The notes under the pieces were generated by a model. That model saw only the letters and a list, made by a program, of their open reading frames with translations. It had not been told where the DNA came from and ran no database searches. Made by a program: the position numbers and the translations under genes. A DNA stretch of 64,000 bases from positions 62,001 to 126,000 of the forward strand of contig NZ_CP036498.1 in assembly GCF_018279705.1 (NCBI RefSeq), written 5' to 3'. Each line of letters starts with the position of its first letter. Positions within the stretch are counted from its first letter, which is position 1. The DNA is from Tardiphaga alba (lineage in GTDB: Bacteria; Pseudomonadota; Alphaproteobacteria; Rhizobiales; Xanthobacteraceae). Positions 10,117 to 19,664 of this stretch are shown in pieces.

Positions 10117-12834
10117 ATGACCTCACTCGACAGTTTCAAGTGCCGCAAGACCCTCAAGGTGGGCACCAAGACCTATGTCTATTACAGCCTGCCCCAGGCC
10201 GAGAAGAACGGCCTGACCGGCATCTCGAAGCTGCCCTATTCGATGAAGATCCTGCTCGAGAACTTGCTGCGCAACGAAGACGACCGCACGGTCAAGAAGG
10301 CTGACATCCTCGCCTTCTCGAAATGGGCCAGGAAGCGCAAGCTCGAGCATGAAATCGCATTCCGCCCCGCCCGCGTTCTGATGCAAGACTTCACAGGCGT
10401 CCCCGCGGTGGTCGATCTCGCCGCCATGCGCAACGCGATGCAGGCGCTGAAGGGCGACCCGAAGAAGATCAACCCGCTGGTCCCGGTCGATCTCGTCATC
10501 GACCACAGCGTGATCGTCAACTTCTTCGGTGACAACAAGGCCTTCGGCAAGAACGTCGCTGAAGAGTACAAGCAGAACAAGGAACGCTACGAGTTTCTGA
10601 AGTGGGGCCAGAGCGCCTTCTCCAACTTCTCCGTCGTGCCGCCCGGCACCGGCATCTGCCATCAGGTCAATCTCGAATATCTGTCCCAAACCGTCTGGAC
10701 CAAGAAGCAGAAGATGAAGGTCGGTCGAAAGACCGGCACGTTCGAGGTCGCCTATCCCGACACGCTGGTCGGCACCGACTCGCACACCACCATGGTCAAT
10801 GGTCTCGCCGTGCTCGGCTGGGGCGTCGGCGGCATCGAGGCGGAAGCCGCGATGCTCGGCCAACCACAATCGATGCTGCTGCCCGATGTGGTCGGCTTCA
10901 AGCTGTCCGGCGCGCTCAAGGAAGGCGTCACCGCCACCGACCTCGTGCTCACCGTCACCCAGATGCTGCGCAAGCAGGGCGTGGTCGGCAAATTCGTGGA
11001 ATTCTACGGCCCCGGTCTCGATGCCATGTCGGTTGCCGACAAGGCGACGATCGGCAATATGGCGCCCGAATACGGCGCCACCTGCGGCTTCTTCCCCGTC
11101 GATGCCGCCACCCTCGATTATCTCAAGACATCGGGCCGCAAGGCTGCGCGCGTTGCACTGGTCGAGGCCTATTCCAAGGCGCAGGGACTTTATCGCACCG
11201 CCAAGTCGCCGGATCCGGTGTTCACCGAAACGCTGAAGCTCGATCTCGGTGATGTCGTGCCATCGATGGCTGGTCCGAAGCGCCCGGAAGGACGCGTCGC
11301 TTTGCCGGCCATTGCGGATGGCTTCGCCAACGCGCTTGCCAATGAATACAAGAAGCCCAACGCCGCCGAGCGTTTCCCGGTCGCAGGCAAGAATTTCGAT
11401 CTCGGCCATGGTGACGTCGTCATCGCCGCCATCACTTCCTGCACCAACACCTCGAATCCGAGCGTGCTCGTCGCTGCCGGCCTGCTCGCCCGCAACGCTG
11501 TCGCCAAGGGCTTGAAAGCCAAGCCGTGGGTGAAAACTTCACTGGCGCCGGGCTCGCAGGTCGTCGCGGGCTATCTCGCCGATTCCGGCCTGCAGCTCGA
11601 TCTCGACAAGGTCGGCTTCAATCTCGTCGGCTTCGGCTGCACCACCTGCATCGGCAATTCCGGCCCGCTGCCGGAAGAGATTTCGAAGACGATCAACGAT
11701 AACGGCATCGTCGCTGCCGCAGTACTCTCGGGCAACCGCAATTTCGAAGGCCGCGTTTCGCCGGACGTGCAGGCGAACTACCTCGCCTCGCCGCCGCTGG
11801 TCGTCGCCCATGCCCTCGCCGGCACGGTGACCAAGAATCTCGCGGTGGAGCCGATCGGCGAAGGGAAGGATGGCAAACCCGTTTTCCTCAAGGACATCTG
11901 GCCGACTTCGCAGGAAGTCAACGCGATCATCAAGAAGTACGTCACCTCGACGATCTTCAAGAAGAAGTATGCCAATGTCTTCGAAGGCGACGCCAACTGG
12001 AAGAAGATCAAGACGGTCGAGAGCGAGACCTATAAGTGGAACATGGGCTCCACTTATGTGCAGAACCCGCCCTACTTCGAAGGCATGAAGAAGGAGCCGG
12101 AGCCGACCACCGACATCGTCAGCGCGCGTATCCTGGCGCTGTTCGGCGACAAGATCACCACTGACCACATCTCGCCGGCCGGCTCGATCAAACTCACCTC
12201 GCCCGCCGGCAAGTATCTGTCCGAGCATCAGGTGCGCCCGGCCGACTTCAATCAATACGGCACGCGCCGCGGTAATCATGAAGTGATGATGCGCGGCACC
12301 TTCGCCAATATCCGCATCAAGAACTTCATGATGCAGGGCGCCGATGGCAACGTGCCGGAAGGCGGCATGACCAAGCACTATCCAGACGGTGAAGCGATGT
12401 CGATCTTCGATGCCGCGATGAAGTATCAGGCCGAGCAGGTGCCGTTGGTGATCTTTGGCGGTGCCGAATACGGCAATGGCTCATCGCGCGACTGGGCCGC
12501 GAAGGGCACGCGTCTGCTCGGCGTTCGCGCAGTCATCACCGAGAGCTTCGAGCGTATCCACCGCTCCAATCTGGTCGGCATGGGCGTGCTGCCGCTGACC
12601 TTCGAGAATGGTTCATCGTGGAAGAAGCTCGGCCTCACGGGTAGCGAGCAGGTGACGATTCGTGGCCTGACCGGCGAGATCAAGCCCCGCCAGCAGATGG
12701 TGGCGGAAATCACGATGGCCGACGGCAAAATCCATAAGGAAACACTGCTTTGCCGCATCGATACGCTGGATGAGCTGGAATACTATCGTAACGGTGGCAT
12801 TCTCCATTACGTGCTGCGCCAGCTGGCGGCATAA
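10117..12834 (+). CDS. acnA: aconitate hydratase A
   Basis: TCA-cycle aconitase, citrate to isocitrate, 905 residues, AcnA/IRP-type domain order. The three 4Fe-4S ligands are Cys442 (ITSCTNTSNP), Cys508 and Cys511 (GCTTCIGNSGPL). The active-site loop GAEYGNGSSRDWAAKG of the swivelling C-terminal domain is present. The ATG at 10117 gives the usual MTSLDSFKCRKTL start; in-frame codons upstream of it cross the promoter and are discarded. It is monocistronic, with an iron-control motif upstream and a hairpin terminator downstream. Confidence 0.97.
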   Translation: MTSLDSFKCRKTLKVGTKTYVYYSLPQAEKNGLTGISKLPYSMKILLENLLRNEDDRTVKKADILAFSKWARKRKLEHEIAFRPARVLMQDFTGVPAVVDLAAMRNAMQALKGDPKKINPLVPVDLVIDHSVIVNFFGDNKAFGKNVAEEYKQNKERYEFLKWGQSAFSNFSVVPPGTGICHQVNLEYLSQTVWTKKQKMKVGRKTGTFEVAYPDTLVGTDSHTTMVNGLAVLGWGVGGIEAEAAMLGQPQSMLLPDVVGFKLSGALKEGVTATDLVLTVTQMLRKQGVVGKFVEFYGPGLDAMSVADKATIGNMAPEYGATCGFFPVDAATLDYLKTSGRKAARVALVEAYSKAQGLYRTAKSPDPVFTETLKLDLGDVVPSMAGPKRPEGRVALPAIADGFANALANEYKKPNAAERFPVAGKNFDLGHGDVVIAAITSCTNTSNPSVLVAAGLLARNAVAKGLKAKPWVKTSLAPGSQVVAGYLADSGLQLDLDKVGFNLVGFGCTTCIGNSGPLPEEISKTINDNGIVAAAVLSGNRNFEGRVSPDVQANYLASPPLVVAHALAGTVTKNLAVEPIGEGKDGKPVFLKDIWPTSQEVNAIIKKYVTSTIFKKKYANVFEGDANWKKIKTVESETYKWNMGSTYVQNPPYFEGMKKEPEPTTDIVSARILALFGDKITTDHISPAGSIKLTSPAGKYLSEHQVRPADFNQYGTRRGNHEVMMRGTFANIRIKNFMMQGADGNVPEGGMTKHYPDGEAMSIFDAAMKYQAEQVPLVIFGGAEYGNGSSRDWAAKGTRLLGVRAVITESFERIHRSNLVGMGVLPLTFENGSSWKKLGLTGSEQVTIRGLTGEIKPRQQMVAEITMADGKIHKETLLCRIDTLDELEYYRNGGILHYVLRQLAA

Positions 12835-12888
12835 CCCGCGACAACTGTGACGTCGTGCCTCACCTCGAAGTGAGTGGCAGGTGATTGG

Positions 12889-12916
12889 AAGGCGGCTTAA
12901 GAAGAGCCGCCTTCTT
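12889..12916 (+). terminator. Rho-independent terminator of acnA
   Basis: aaggcggct-taagaa-agccgcctt gives a 9-bp stem followed by cttagtt, 54 nt after the acnA stop. The T-tract is weak. Confidence 0.65.
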
Positions 12917-13008
12917 AGTTCCAGGCATGTGCGTTTTACGCCCCCCATCGAGCGGCACATACAGGTGTCCACCTGTCATGTGTCCAACTTCGAGCGCGGC
13001 AAGTCTTA

Positions 13009-13770
13009 ATGAAATCTCTCCGTGACACATCGCGATGGACTGGGGCTCTCGGCATCGCCGTCGCCTTCGGTCATATTGCCTTTTGTCAATCCGCACTGGC
13101 GCAGCCACGCGCAGTGGTCGAACTGTTCACATCGCAAGGTTGTTCATCTTGCCCACCTGCGGACAAGATCATCGGTGATCTCGCCAAGGATCCGTCGGTT
13201 ATCGCACTCAGCATGCCCGTCGATTATTGGGACTATCTCGGCTGGAAGGACACGCTGGCCGACTCGCGCTTTAGTGCGCGCCAGAAAGCCTACTCCCAGG
13301 TGCGCGGCGATCGTGACGTTTACACGCCGCAGGCCGTGATCAATGGCGCGACACAGGTGATCGGCAGCGATGTCGGCCGCATTGAAGATGCGATCAGCGA
13401 TACCAAGCGCGGCCCCGTGATGTCGGTCCCGGTCTCGGTGTCGGTTTCCGGTAAGCATGTGCATGTTTCCGTCGCGGCATCCAGCCACGCGCCGGGTACG
13501 GCACATGGCGAAGTGTGGATCTGCTCGGTATCGAAAGCAGTGCCTATCACCGTTGGTCGCGGCGAGAATCGCGGCAAGCAGCTCACTTACTACAATGTCG
13601 TGCGTAACTGGCTGAAGGTCGGCGACTGGAACGGCAGCGCGGCGCAATGGACTTTGCCGCTCGAGAACGTCTCGCGCGACGGCGTCGATACGGCTGTCGT
13701 CTATGTGCAGGACGGCACCCGCGACAAGCCGGGCGCGATGCGCGGCGCAGCGATCGCGTCGCTGCAGTAG
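13009..13770 (+). CDS. DUF1223 thioredoxin-like exported protein
   Basis: A 253-residue protein with an N-terminal signal peptide (about residues 1-31, ending ALAQ). The DUF1223 domain follows at once: AVVELFTSQGCSSCPPAD with a CxxC pair (Cys45, Cys48) on a thioredoxin-like fold, and the DVYTPQAVING segment in place of the cis-Pro loop. The family is widespread in alphaproteobacteria and its function is not established. A disulfide or thiol role in the periplasm is an inference from the CxxC motif. It stands alone, followed by a palindromic repeat. Confidence 0.88.
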   Translation: MKSLRDTSRWTGALGIAVAFGHIAFCQSALAQPRAVVELFTSQGCSSCPPADKIIGDLAKDPSVIALSMPVDYWDYLGWKDTLADSRFSARQKAYSQVRGDRDVYTPQAVINGATQVIGSDVGRIEDAISDTKRGPVMSVPVSVSVSGKHVHVSVAASSHAPGTAHGEVWICSVSKAVPITVGRGENRGKQLTYYNVVRNWLKVGDWNGSAAQWTLPLENVSRDGVDTAVVYVQDGTRDKPGAMRGAAIASLQ

Positions 13771-13797
13771 TTACAACAAGAGTTAGCCCTATCATTC

Positions 13798-13878
13798 GTC
13801 ATGGCCGGGTTGATCCCGGCCATCCACGTCTTTGCTCTGGTCAAAGCGTGGATACCCGGCGTGCGCCGGGCATGACGG
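13798..13878. repeat. palindromic repeat pair (family A, copy 1)
   Basis: Two facing hairpins: cgtcatggccgggttgatcc, closed by cggccatccacg, and the mirror gcgtggatacccggcgtgcg ending cgggcatgacg. The same architecture occurs at 42589-42669, 51919-52013 and 56393-56481. Non-coding. Confidence 0.85.
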
Positions 13879-13920
13879 AGAAGACAATCGCCTACGCGTT
13901 CCGCAGCTGGAGGCATCCCC

Positions 13921-14091
13921 CAAAAAGAAAAGGACCAACTTGCGTTGGCCCAGTGGGGATTAATCTAGTCTCTGCGCAGGGTCCGATCCCAACGACCGCG
14001 GGGGCTGGGGGCTGAGGAATCCGAGACCGGAAGAACCGGACCCGACGCAGTATCCTCTTGTCGCAACTTACAACGGCGTCCGATGGGCCAA
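13921..14091 (-). ncRNA. structured RNA candidate (6S-like)
   Basis: Minus-strand candidate of about 150 nt plus terminator. An 8-bp perfect closing stem pairs ttggccca (14091-14084) with tgggccaa (13952-13945). A long open region follows, then an interior 14-position stem ctgcgtcgggtccg/cggaccctgcgcag with one mismatch and one G-U pair, topped by a C-rich loop. Directly after the closing stem a hairpin (ccaac/gttgg) leads into tccttttcttttt, a clear Rho-independent end. A rod with a central bubble and its own terminator resembles 6S RNA, but I cannot confirm the family. It lacks the SRP RNA tetraloop motif and any tRNA or tmRNA features. Confidence 0.45.
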
Positions 14092-14221
14092 ATTCGGGCA
14101 GCAATAAGATTCGACTGACGTTCCTGTGACGGGAATTTTCTACCACTGAGACGTTTCAATCGGGTCTTGCGGCGAATGGCGGACGGCGCAATCATGTAAG
14201 TGATGTGACAGGAGGCGCCGC

Positions 14222-14581
14222 ATGCATGTGATTCCGGGAGACAATGACCCCAGCGAGAATCGCGCGGCGACGGGCGCGGCCCCGGCGCCTGTCGTCAGCT
14301 TCAATCGGCTTGAACTCAGCCGTATCCTCAATCTCTACGGACGTATGGTCTCGGACGGCGAATGGCGCGATTACGCCATCGACTTCCTGCGCGATCGCGC
14401 GGTGTTCTCGGTGTTTCGCCGGGCGTCGGAAGTGCCGCTTTACCGGATCGAGAAGGATCCGCGGCTGGCCCGCAAGCAAGGCATGTATAGCGTGATCTCG
14501 GCCACTGGCATGATCCTCCGCCGCGGCCACGAACTCGATCGCGTGCTGCTGGTGATCGACCGGAAGCTGGCAGTGGTGTGA
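14222..14581 (+). CDS. DUF2794 family protein
   Basis: A 119-residue protein of the alphaproteobacterial DUF2794 family. The core FNRLELSRILNLYGRMVSDG is followed by EWRDYAIDFLRDRAVFSVFRR, and the protein ends in a beta-rich KQGMYSVISATGMILRRG segment. No membrane segment or catalytic motif is seen. aggagg lies 5 nt before the ATG. The function is unknown. The long upstream region contains a structured RNA candidate on the opposite strand. Confidence 0.88.
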   Translation: MHVIPGDNDPSENRAATGAAPAPVVSFNRLELSRILNLYGRMVSDGEWRDYAIDFLRDRAVFSVFRRASEVPLYRIEKDPRLARKQGMYSVISATGMILRRGHELDRVLLVIDRKLAVV

Positions 14582-14592
14582 GGTCTGCGCCT

Positions 14593-14682
14593 GTAGCCCG
14601 GATGGAGCGCAGCGCAATCCGGGGACCGGCGTTTCAATTGAGGCTCTGAATCCCGGATTACGCTGCGCTCCATCCAGGCTAC
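14593..14682. repeat. palindromic repeat pair (family B, copy 1)
   Basis: gtagcccggatggagcgcag at the left is mirrored by cgctgcgctccatccaggctac at the right, with a central caattgaggctctgaatcc linker. Copies occur at 32621-32745 and 39441-39530. Non-coding. Confidence 0.85.
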
Positions 14683-14691
14683 GAACAGGCG

Positions 14692-15216
14692 CTAAGGCAC
14701 CGTCGTCGCGCCATCTCCCAGCGCCCGCTGCATCGAGATGGTGTCGAGCCAGCGGCCGAATTTGAAGCCCACATCCGGATGCGTGCCGATCATCTGGAAG
14801 CCGGCATTGCGATGAACGGCGACGGATCCGGCATTGGCGCTGTCGCCGATCACCGCCACCATCTGCCGAAAACCCTTCGCCTCACAGGCCAGGATCAGCG
14901 CCGCGAGCAACCTGCCGCCGACGCCACGGCGCTGCGCCGCTGGTGCTAGATAGATCGAATCCTCGACGGTAAATCGATAGGCCACCCGCGGCCGATGCGG
15001 GCCGGCATAGGCATAGCCCAGCACCTGATCGCCATCGACGGCCACGAAATAGGGGAAGCCGCCACCGGACAGCGCCTCATAGCGCCGGGTCATTTCGGCG
15101 AGATCCGGCGGGTCGAGTTCGAACGTCGCGGTGCCATGCAGGACCGCTTCTTCATAGATGGCAGTGATGGCGGGCAGGTCTGCGGGCGTCGCCGCACGAA
15201 TGTCGATCTCGGGCAT
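14692..15216 (-). CDS. GNAT N-acetyltransferase, phosphinothricin/amino-acid acetyltransferase type
   Basis: A 174-residue GNAT enzyme that would acetylate small amines with acetyl-CoA. Segments typical of the Pat/MnaT branch are present: TFELDPPDLAEM near residue 33, GYAYAGPHRPRVAYRFTVED, the acetyl-CoA loop QRRGVGGRLL, and the C-terminal VGFKFGRWLDTISMQR. The branch acts on methionine derivatives and on phosphinothricin; the true substrate here is unknown. Start ATG 15216. It is separated from the upstream gene by a strong terminator. Confidence 0.88.
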   Translation of the reverse strand: MPEIDIRAATPADLPAITAIYEEAVLHGTATFELDPPDLAEMTRRYEALSGGGFPYFVAVDGDQVLGYAYAGPHRPRVAYRFTVEDSIYLAPAAQRRGVGGRLLAALILACEAKGFRQMVAVIGDSANAGSVAVHRNAGFQMIGTHPDVGFKFGRWLDTISMQRALGDGATTVP

Positions 15217-15249
15217 ACGGGAACCGTAAAAGCGGCTCGCGCAAAAGAA

Positions 15250-15273
15250 AAGCCCCGGCTTTTGGCCGGGGCT
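15250..15273 (-). terminator. Rho-independent terminator of the BI-1 gene
   Basis: agccccgg-ccaaaag-ccggggct on the minus strand is followed by TTTTCTTTTG. It lies 28 nt beyond the stop at 15301. Confidence 0.9.
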
Positions 15274-15300
15274 TCGATCTTGTCTGGCGATGCGCCGAAC

Positions 15301-16086
15301 TTACTCTTTCTGTCCGAGCAGCTGCAGCAGCAGCGTGAACAGGTTGATGAAGTTCAGGTAGAGCGACAGTGCGCCGGTGATGGCCGCACGTTCTGCGATG
15401 TCACCGCCCTGAGAGGCGTAGCCGTAGATGTAGTCGTTCTTCAGGCGCTGGGTATCGTAGGCGGTGAGGCCTGCGAAGATCAGCACGCCGACCACCGAGA
15501 CGATGAACTGAAGCATCGACGAGGCGACGAAGATGTTCACGATGCTCGCGATGATGATGCCGAACAGGCCCATCATCAGGAACGAGCCCATGCCCGTCAT
15601 GTCACGCTTGGTGGTGTAGCCGTAAAGGCTCAGTGCACCGAACGAGGCCGCGGTGATGAAGAACACGCGCACGATCGAGGTGTGCGTGTAGACCAGGAAG
15701 ATCGACGACAGCGAGACGCCCATCAGCGCCGCGAACACCCAGAACAGCATCTGGGCCGTCGCCGGCTTCAGGCGGTTGATGCCGAACGAAATGGCGAACA
15801 CCATCACCAGCGGGGCGGCGATGAAGACCCACTTCAACGGGCTGGCGAACATGTAATAGCCGAACGCCGACAGATGGGTCGAACCGACCCGCGCCACGGC
15901 ATTCGAGGCGTCGGTGACGGCGCCCATATACACGCCCAGAGCAGCGAAGCCGGTGATGGCCAGACCGATGGTCATGTAGTTGTAGATGCGCAGCATGTAG
16001 GAGCGCAGGCCGGCGTCCACGGCAGCGGTGTCACGCGCGCCGGCACGGCCGAACGGAGAGGCGTAGTTACGGTCTAGATCCGACAT
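15301..16086 (-). CDS. Bax inhibitor-1/YccA family membrane protein
   Basis: A 261-residue integral membrane protein with seven predicted spans, of the BI-1 family (YbhL/YccA in E. coli). Some bacterial members act as pH-dependent calcium leak channels; others interact with FtsH. It ends with a conserved Asp-containing core, TAYDTQRLKNDY, plus SLYLNFINLFTLLLQLLG. ATG 16086 gives the common MSDLDRNYASP start and has gaggt 9 nt upstream. In this class of bacteria ybhL genes often carry a 5' structured leader, and a candidate is annotated just upstream. Confidence 0.93.
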   Translation of the reverse strand: MSDLDRNYASPFGRAGARDTAAVDAGLRSYMLRIYNYMTIGLAITGFAALGVYMGAVTDASNAVARVGSTHLSAFGYYMFASPLKWVFIAAPLVMVFAISFGINRLKPATAQMLFWVFAALMGVSLSSIFLVYTHTSIVRVFFITAASFGALSLYGYTTKRDMTGMGSFLMMGLFGIIIASIVNIFVASSMLQFIVSVVGVLIFAGLTAYDTQRLKNDYIYGYASQGGDIAERAAITGALSLYLNFINLFTLLLQLLGQKE

Positions 16087-16165
16087 GGTCGAAACCTCGA
16101 TAAGTTGTCCAGGCGCCCGCAAAGGGTGTGCGTCGCTGGTCCGAATTATATCCCAGATTCAGCGC
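16087..16165 (-). promoter_or_regulatory. possible ybhL-type structured leader
   Basis: Directly upstream of the BI-1 gene the minus strand reads accagcgacgcacacccttt, then gcgggcgcctggac, in which ccag-cg pairs with cg-cctgg. The ybhL leader is a known alphaproteobacterial motif in front of this gene family. The match here rests on position and partial pairing only. The remaining gap to 16382 shows no gene or clear signal. Confidence 0.35.
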
Positions 16166-16382
16166 TGTACGGGATGAATATCTCGACACAAACACTGAAG
16201 GCCTGACCCAAAGGGTATGTGGTAAACTAACACATTCACTGCAAGCTTCCACGCGTGGCGGAATGTCGCTCCGATGCCGTCACAAAGGAAACCGGTAAAC
16301 ATTCCCGCGGGAAAGGCTTGCCGATTTCTTCGTCATTTTGCACGAATCAGCCCGCGCAACGACAGCTCCGTGTCAAAACGGG

Positions 16383-18949
16383 TCACAAATTCCGCAATAC
16401 GGTGGCAGGCTTCTGATTCAGGGCTACCAGCGTACCAAGAAGCCCCAGTCCCACTGTGACAATAAGCGCGGCCAGCACGACACCGGCGGCGCTGCCGATC
16501 TGCCAGACGAAACTCAGCGTCATCAGCCGAGTGACGATCAGCCACGCCGCAACAGACCCAGCGATGACACCAAACACCGCCGTGGCAAGCCCGATCATCA
16601 GATATTCCAGCGCATAGGCGCCCAGCAGCCTCGCCCGCGTGGCGCCGAGGGTCTTCAGTATGACGGCGTCATAAACGCGGTGGCGATGGCCGGCGGCCAA
16701 TGCGCCGCCCAGAACCAGGATCGCCGACAGCAGCGTCACCGCGCTGGCACCGCGAATCGCGAGCACGAGATTGGTCACCACCGTGCCCACCGTATCCAGC
16801 GCCTCGCGCACGCGGACCGTGGTGATCATCGGGAACGCGTCCGCCACAGCCTTGACCAGGGCGCCGTCCCGGGACGGATCGACGTCATGTTCCGTCAGCG
16901 TGGCGATATGCGTATGCGGCGCGCCGCGGAAGGTGTTGGGCGAGAACACCAGCACGAAATTGATGCCGAGGCTCTGCCAGTCGACCGTGCGCATGCTGCC
17001 GATCTTCGCCGTGATGTCGCGGCCGAGCACATTCACCACGACGTCGTCGCCGAGTTTGAGACCGAGCCCGTCGGCAAGCTTCTTCTCGAACGACACCAGC
17101 GGCGGGCCGCTATAGCCCGGTTTCCACCATTCGCCCTCGACCACTTTCGACCCGTGCGGGATTTCGTCGGTATAACTGAGGCCGCGGTCGCTCTGCAGCA
17201 CCCATTCGGCATCGGTCGCGGGCTTGAGATCCTCCGCCTTGACGCCCCGCGCCGCAACGATTCGCCCGCGCAGCATCGGCACATCCTCGATCGTTGCCTG
17301 CGGTTTTTTCTCTTTCAGAAACGCACTGAAACGATCGGCATCGGTGGAGGGGATATCGATGAAATAGAACGACGGCGCCCTTTCCGGCAGCGACGCCATG
17401 AATTGTCGCCGCAGATTGCCGTCTATCTGGGTGATGGTCACCAGCACCGTGAGGCCGAGCCCCAGCGACATCACCACCGACGGCGTCAGCGCGACGGGCC
17501 GGTGGATATTGGCGATCGCCAGCCGCAACATGGTCAGGCCCGGCCTCGGCAGTTTTCGCGCAAAGGTCATCATCGCGCCGGCGATCCCGCGCAGCAATGC
17601 GAACACCACCACCCACGACACCACGAACACCGCAGCGACGCGCTTGTCATAAGCGAGCCCGATCACCACAGCGATCAGCACCGCAATGACCACGGCCATC
17701 GTGGCGAGGTAGCGTGTCTGCGGCCGGCGCGCTTCGGTATGCGCGGCATCGCGGAACAGTGCGGCGACCGGCACGTCATGCACCCGCGCCAGCGGCCACA
17801 GGCCGAACGCAAGGGCCGTGAGCAGGCCATAGAGCAGCGACAGCGCGAGTTCCCCGGATGCAGCGCCGCCACCACCGGCAGCGGCAGGATCTTGCCGAAT
17901 ACGCCGACAATGGCGAAAGGCAGTGCTGCGCCGAGCACAAGGCCGATCACCGAACCGATGCCGGCCAGCACCATCACCTGGGTGAGATACATCGCGAACA
18001 CGTCGCGCCCGGTCGCCCCCAGTGCCTTCAGCGCAGCGATCACCTCACGGCGACGATCGATATGGCTCCTCACAGCATTGGCGACACCGACACCGCCGAC
18101 CAGCAGCGCGGCAAGGCCGACCAGCGTCAGGAACTGGGAGAAGCGGGTGATGTTGCGCTCAAGTTGCGGCGAGGCATTGTCGCGCGAGCGGATTTCCCAA
18201 CCGGCCTGCGGCAATTCCTTGCGCGTGGCGTCGGTGAAGGCCTTGGCGGCACGATCGCTGTTGTCGGCTTCCGGCAGTTTGACGCGATAGATCCAGCGCA
18301 CCAGGCTGCCGGGCTGCAGCAATGCTGTGGCGCGCAGCGAATCCTCGCTGACCAGGAAACGCGGCGCAAAGCCGACGCCGCCGGCGAGCTTGTCGGGCTC
18401 GGCATCGATCACGCTGCGAATCTGGAACGTCGCGCTCCCAACCGTAACACGGTCACCGAGCTTGAGCCCGAGGCGCGCCAGCAATGTCGTGTCGGTGGCA
18501 GCCCCATAGGCGCCATCGCGCTCCGCCAGCAGGTCGCTGATCGGCATGTCGGGAATCAATTTCGGCTTGCCGAGCAGCGGGTATGCGGCATCGACGGCCT
18601 TCAGCTCCACCAGAGCGAGATTGCCATCGGCCGCGCGCACCATGCCGCGCAAGGTGGCCGCCACCGAGACCTGCCCGCGCGTGCGCAGGAACGCCAGTTC
18701 CTCCGGCTTGGCCTCGCGTTGCATCAGTGAGAACGCGACGTCGCCGCCGAGTAGTGTCCGCCCCTCGCGCGCAAGACCGTCACTGAGACTGGCAGCGACC
18801 GAGCCGACGCCGGCGATCGCCAACACGCCCAGAGCGATGCAGGCGATGAACACGTAAAACCCGCGCAACCCGCTGCGCATCTCGCGCAGGGCATAGCGAA
18901 AGGCCAGCGACAAGCCGCGTGTCGGGGCGTGATCGACAATAGCGCTCAT
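16383..18949 (-). CDS. ABC transporter permease, YbbP-type FtsX-like (frameshifted in this sequence)
   Basis: A large inner-membrane permease with FtsX-like and MacB-like periplasmic parts, expected about 850 residues. The 5' part (MSAIVDHAPTRG start at 18949) reads well to LPLPVVAALHPG. The conserved reading then continues one frame over (LALSLLYGLLTA into VHDVPVAALFRDAAH). Adding one G to the run at 17852-17855 restores one frame. It follows the ATPase gene by 4 nt, and the pair lies divergent from tesA, the same arrangement as ybbA-ybbP/tesA in E. coli. The substrate is probably a lipid or lipoprotein, by analogy only. The break is more likely a sequence error than decay, since both halves are well conserved. 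Confidence 0.85.
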
Positions 18950-18953
18950 GCGA

Positions 18954-19664
18954 TCAGGCCGCTTCGATATGGCCGGAGCGCAGGCGCACCACGCGATCGC
19001 AACGCTCTGCCAATGCGTTGTCATGCGTCACCAGCACCAGCGTCATGCCGCGCTCCGCATGCTGCGCGAATAGGAGATCGACGATCTGGCTGCCGGTGGT
19101 CTCGTCGAGATTGCCGGTCGGCTCGTCGGCCACGAGGATGGCGGGATCGGGCGCCAGAGCACGCGCCAGCGCCACGCGCTGCTGCTCGCCTCCCGACAAT
19201 TGCCGCGGATAGTGATGCAAGCGCGCCCCGAGCCCGACCGCTTCGAGCTCTTTTGCCGCCCGGCCATTGGGATCGGGATGGCCGGCGAGCTCCAGCGGGA
19301 CGGCCACGTTCTCCAGCGCCGTCATGGTCGGAATCAAATGGAAGGACTGGAACACGATGCCGACATGGCGACCGCGGAAGCGCGCCAATCCGTCCTCGTC
19401 GAGATCATTGAAAGCGGTGCCATTGACCACCACCTGACCCGAGTCAGGCCGTTCCAGCCCCGCCATCACCATCAATAGCGTGGATTTACCGGAGCCCGAC
19501 GGGCCGATCAGACCGATCGCTTCGCCCGAGCCGACGCGCAAGCTGATATCCTTGAGGATATGCACGCGCGCGGCACCCGTGCCGAGCGACAGGTTGATGT
19601 TCGAGATGGAAATGGTGTCCGGCGCAGTGCCGGCCGAGGATGAGGTGTCGATGCGCGTGTCCAT
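18954..19664 (-). CDS. ABC transporter ATP-binding protein, YbbA type
   Basis: A 236-residue ATPase of the LolD/MacB/YbbA type, partner of the downstream permease. Walker A is GPSGSGKST, the Q-loop is [17 protein letters not shown], the signature is [15 protein letters not shown], Walker B is [12 protein letters not shown], and the H-loop is VTHD. ATG 19664 (MDTRID) is chosen by homology of the N-terminus; it shares a CATG with an in-frame ATG of the divergent tesA gene, so the 5' ends overlap. An upstream ATG at 19751 would run deep into tesA and is unlikely. Confidence 0.92.
   Translation of the reverse strand: MDTRIDTSSSAGTAPDTISISNINLSLGTGAARVHILKDISLRVGSGEAIGLIGPSGSGKSTLLMVMAGLERPDSGQVVVNGTAFNDLDEDGLARFRGRHVGIVFQSFHLIPTMTALENVAVPLELAGHPDPNGRAAKELEAVGLGARLHHYPRQLSGGEQQRVALARALAPDPAILVADEPTGNLDETTGSQIVDLLFAQHAERGMTLVLVTHDNALAERCDRVVRLRSGHIEAA

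Noticed and set aside
13921..14091. SRP (4.5S) RNA or tmRNA
   Set aside because: No GGAA-type SRP apical motif, no tRNA-like ends, and the wrong length for tmRNA.
16338..18290. 650-codon open frame opposite the permease gene
   Set aside because: His/Arg/Gln-rich shadow frame; it stays open only because of the codon use of the opposite gene.
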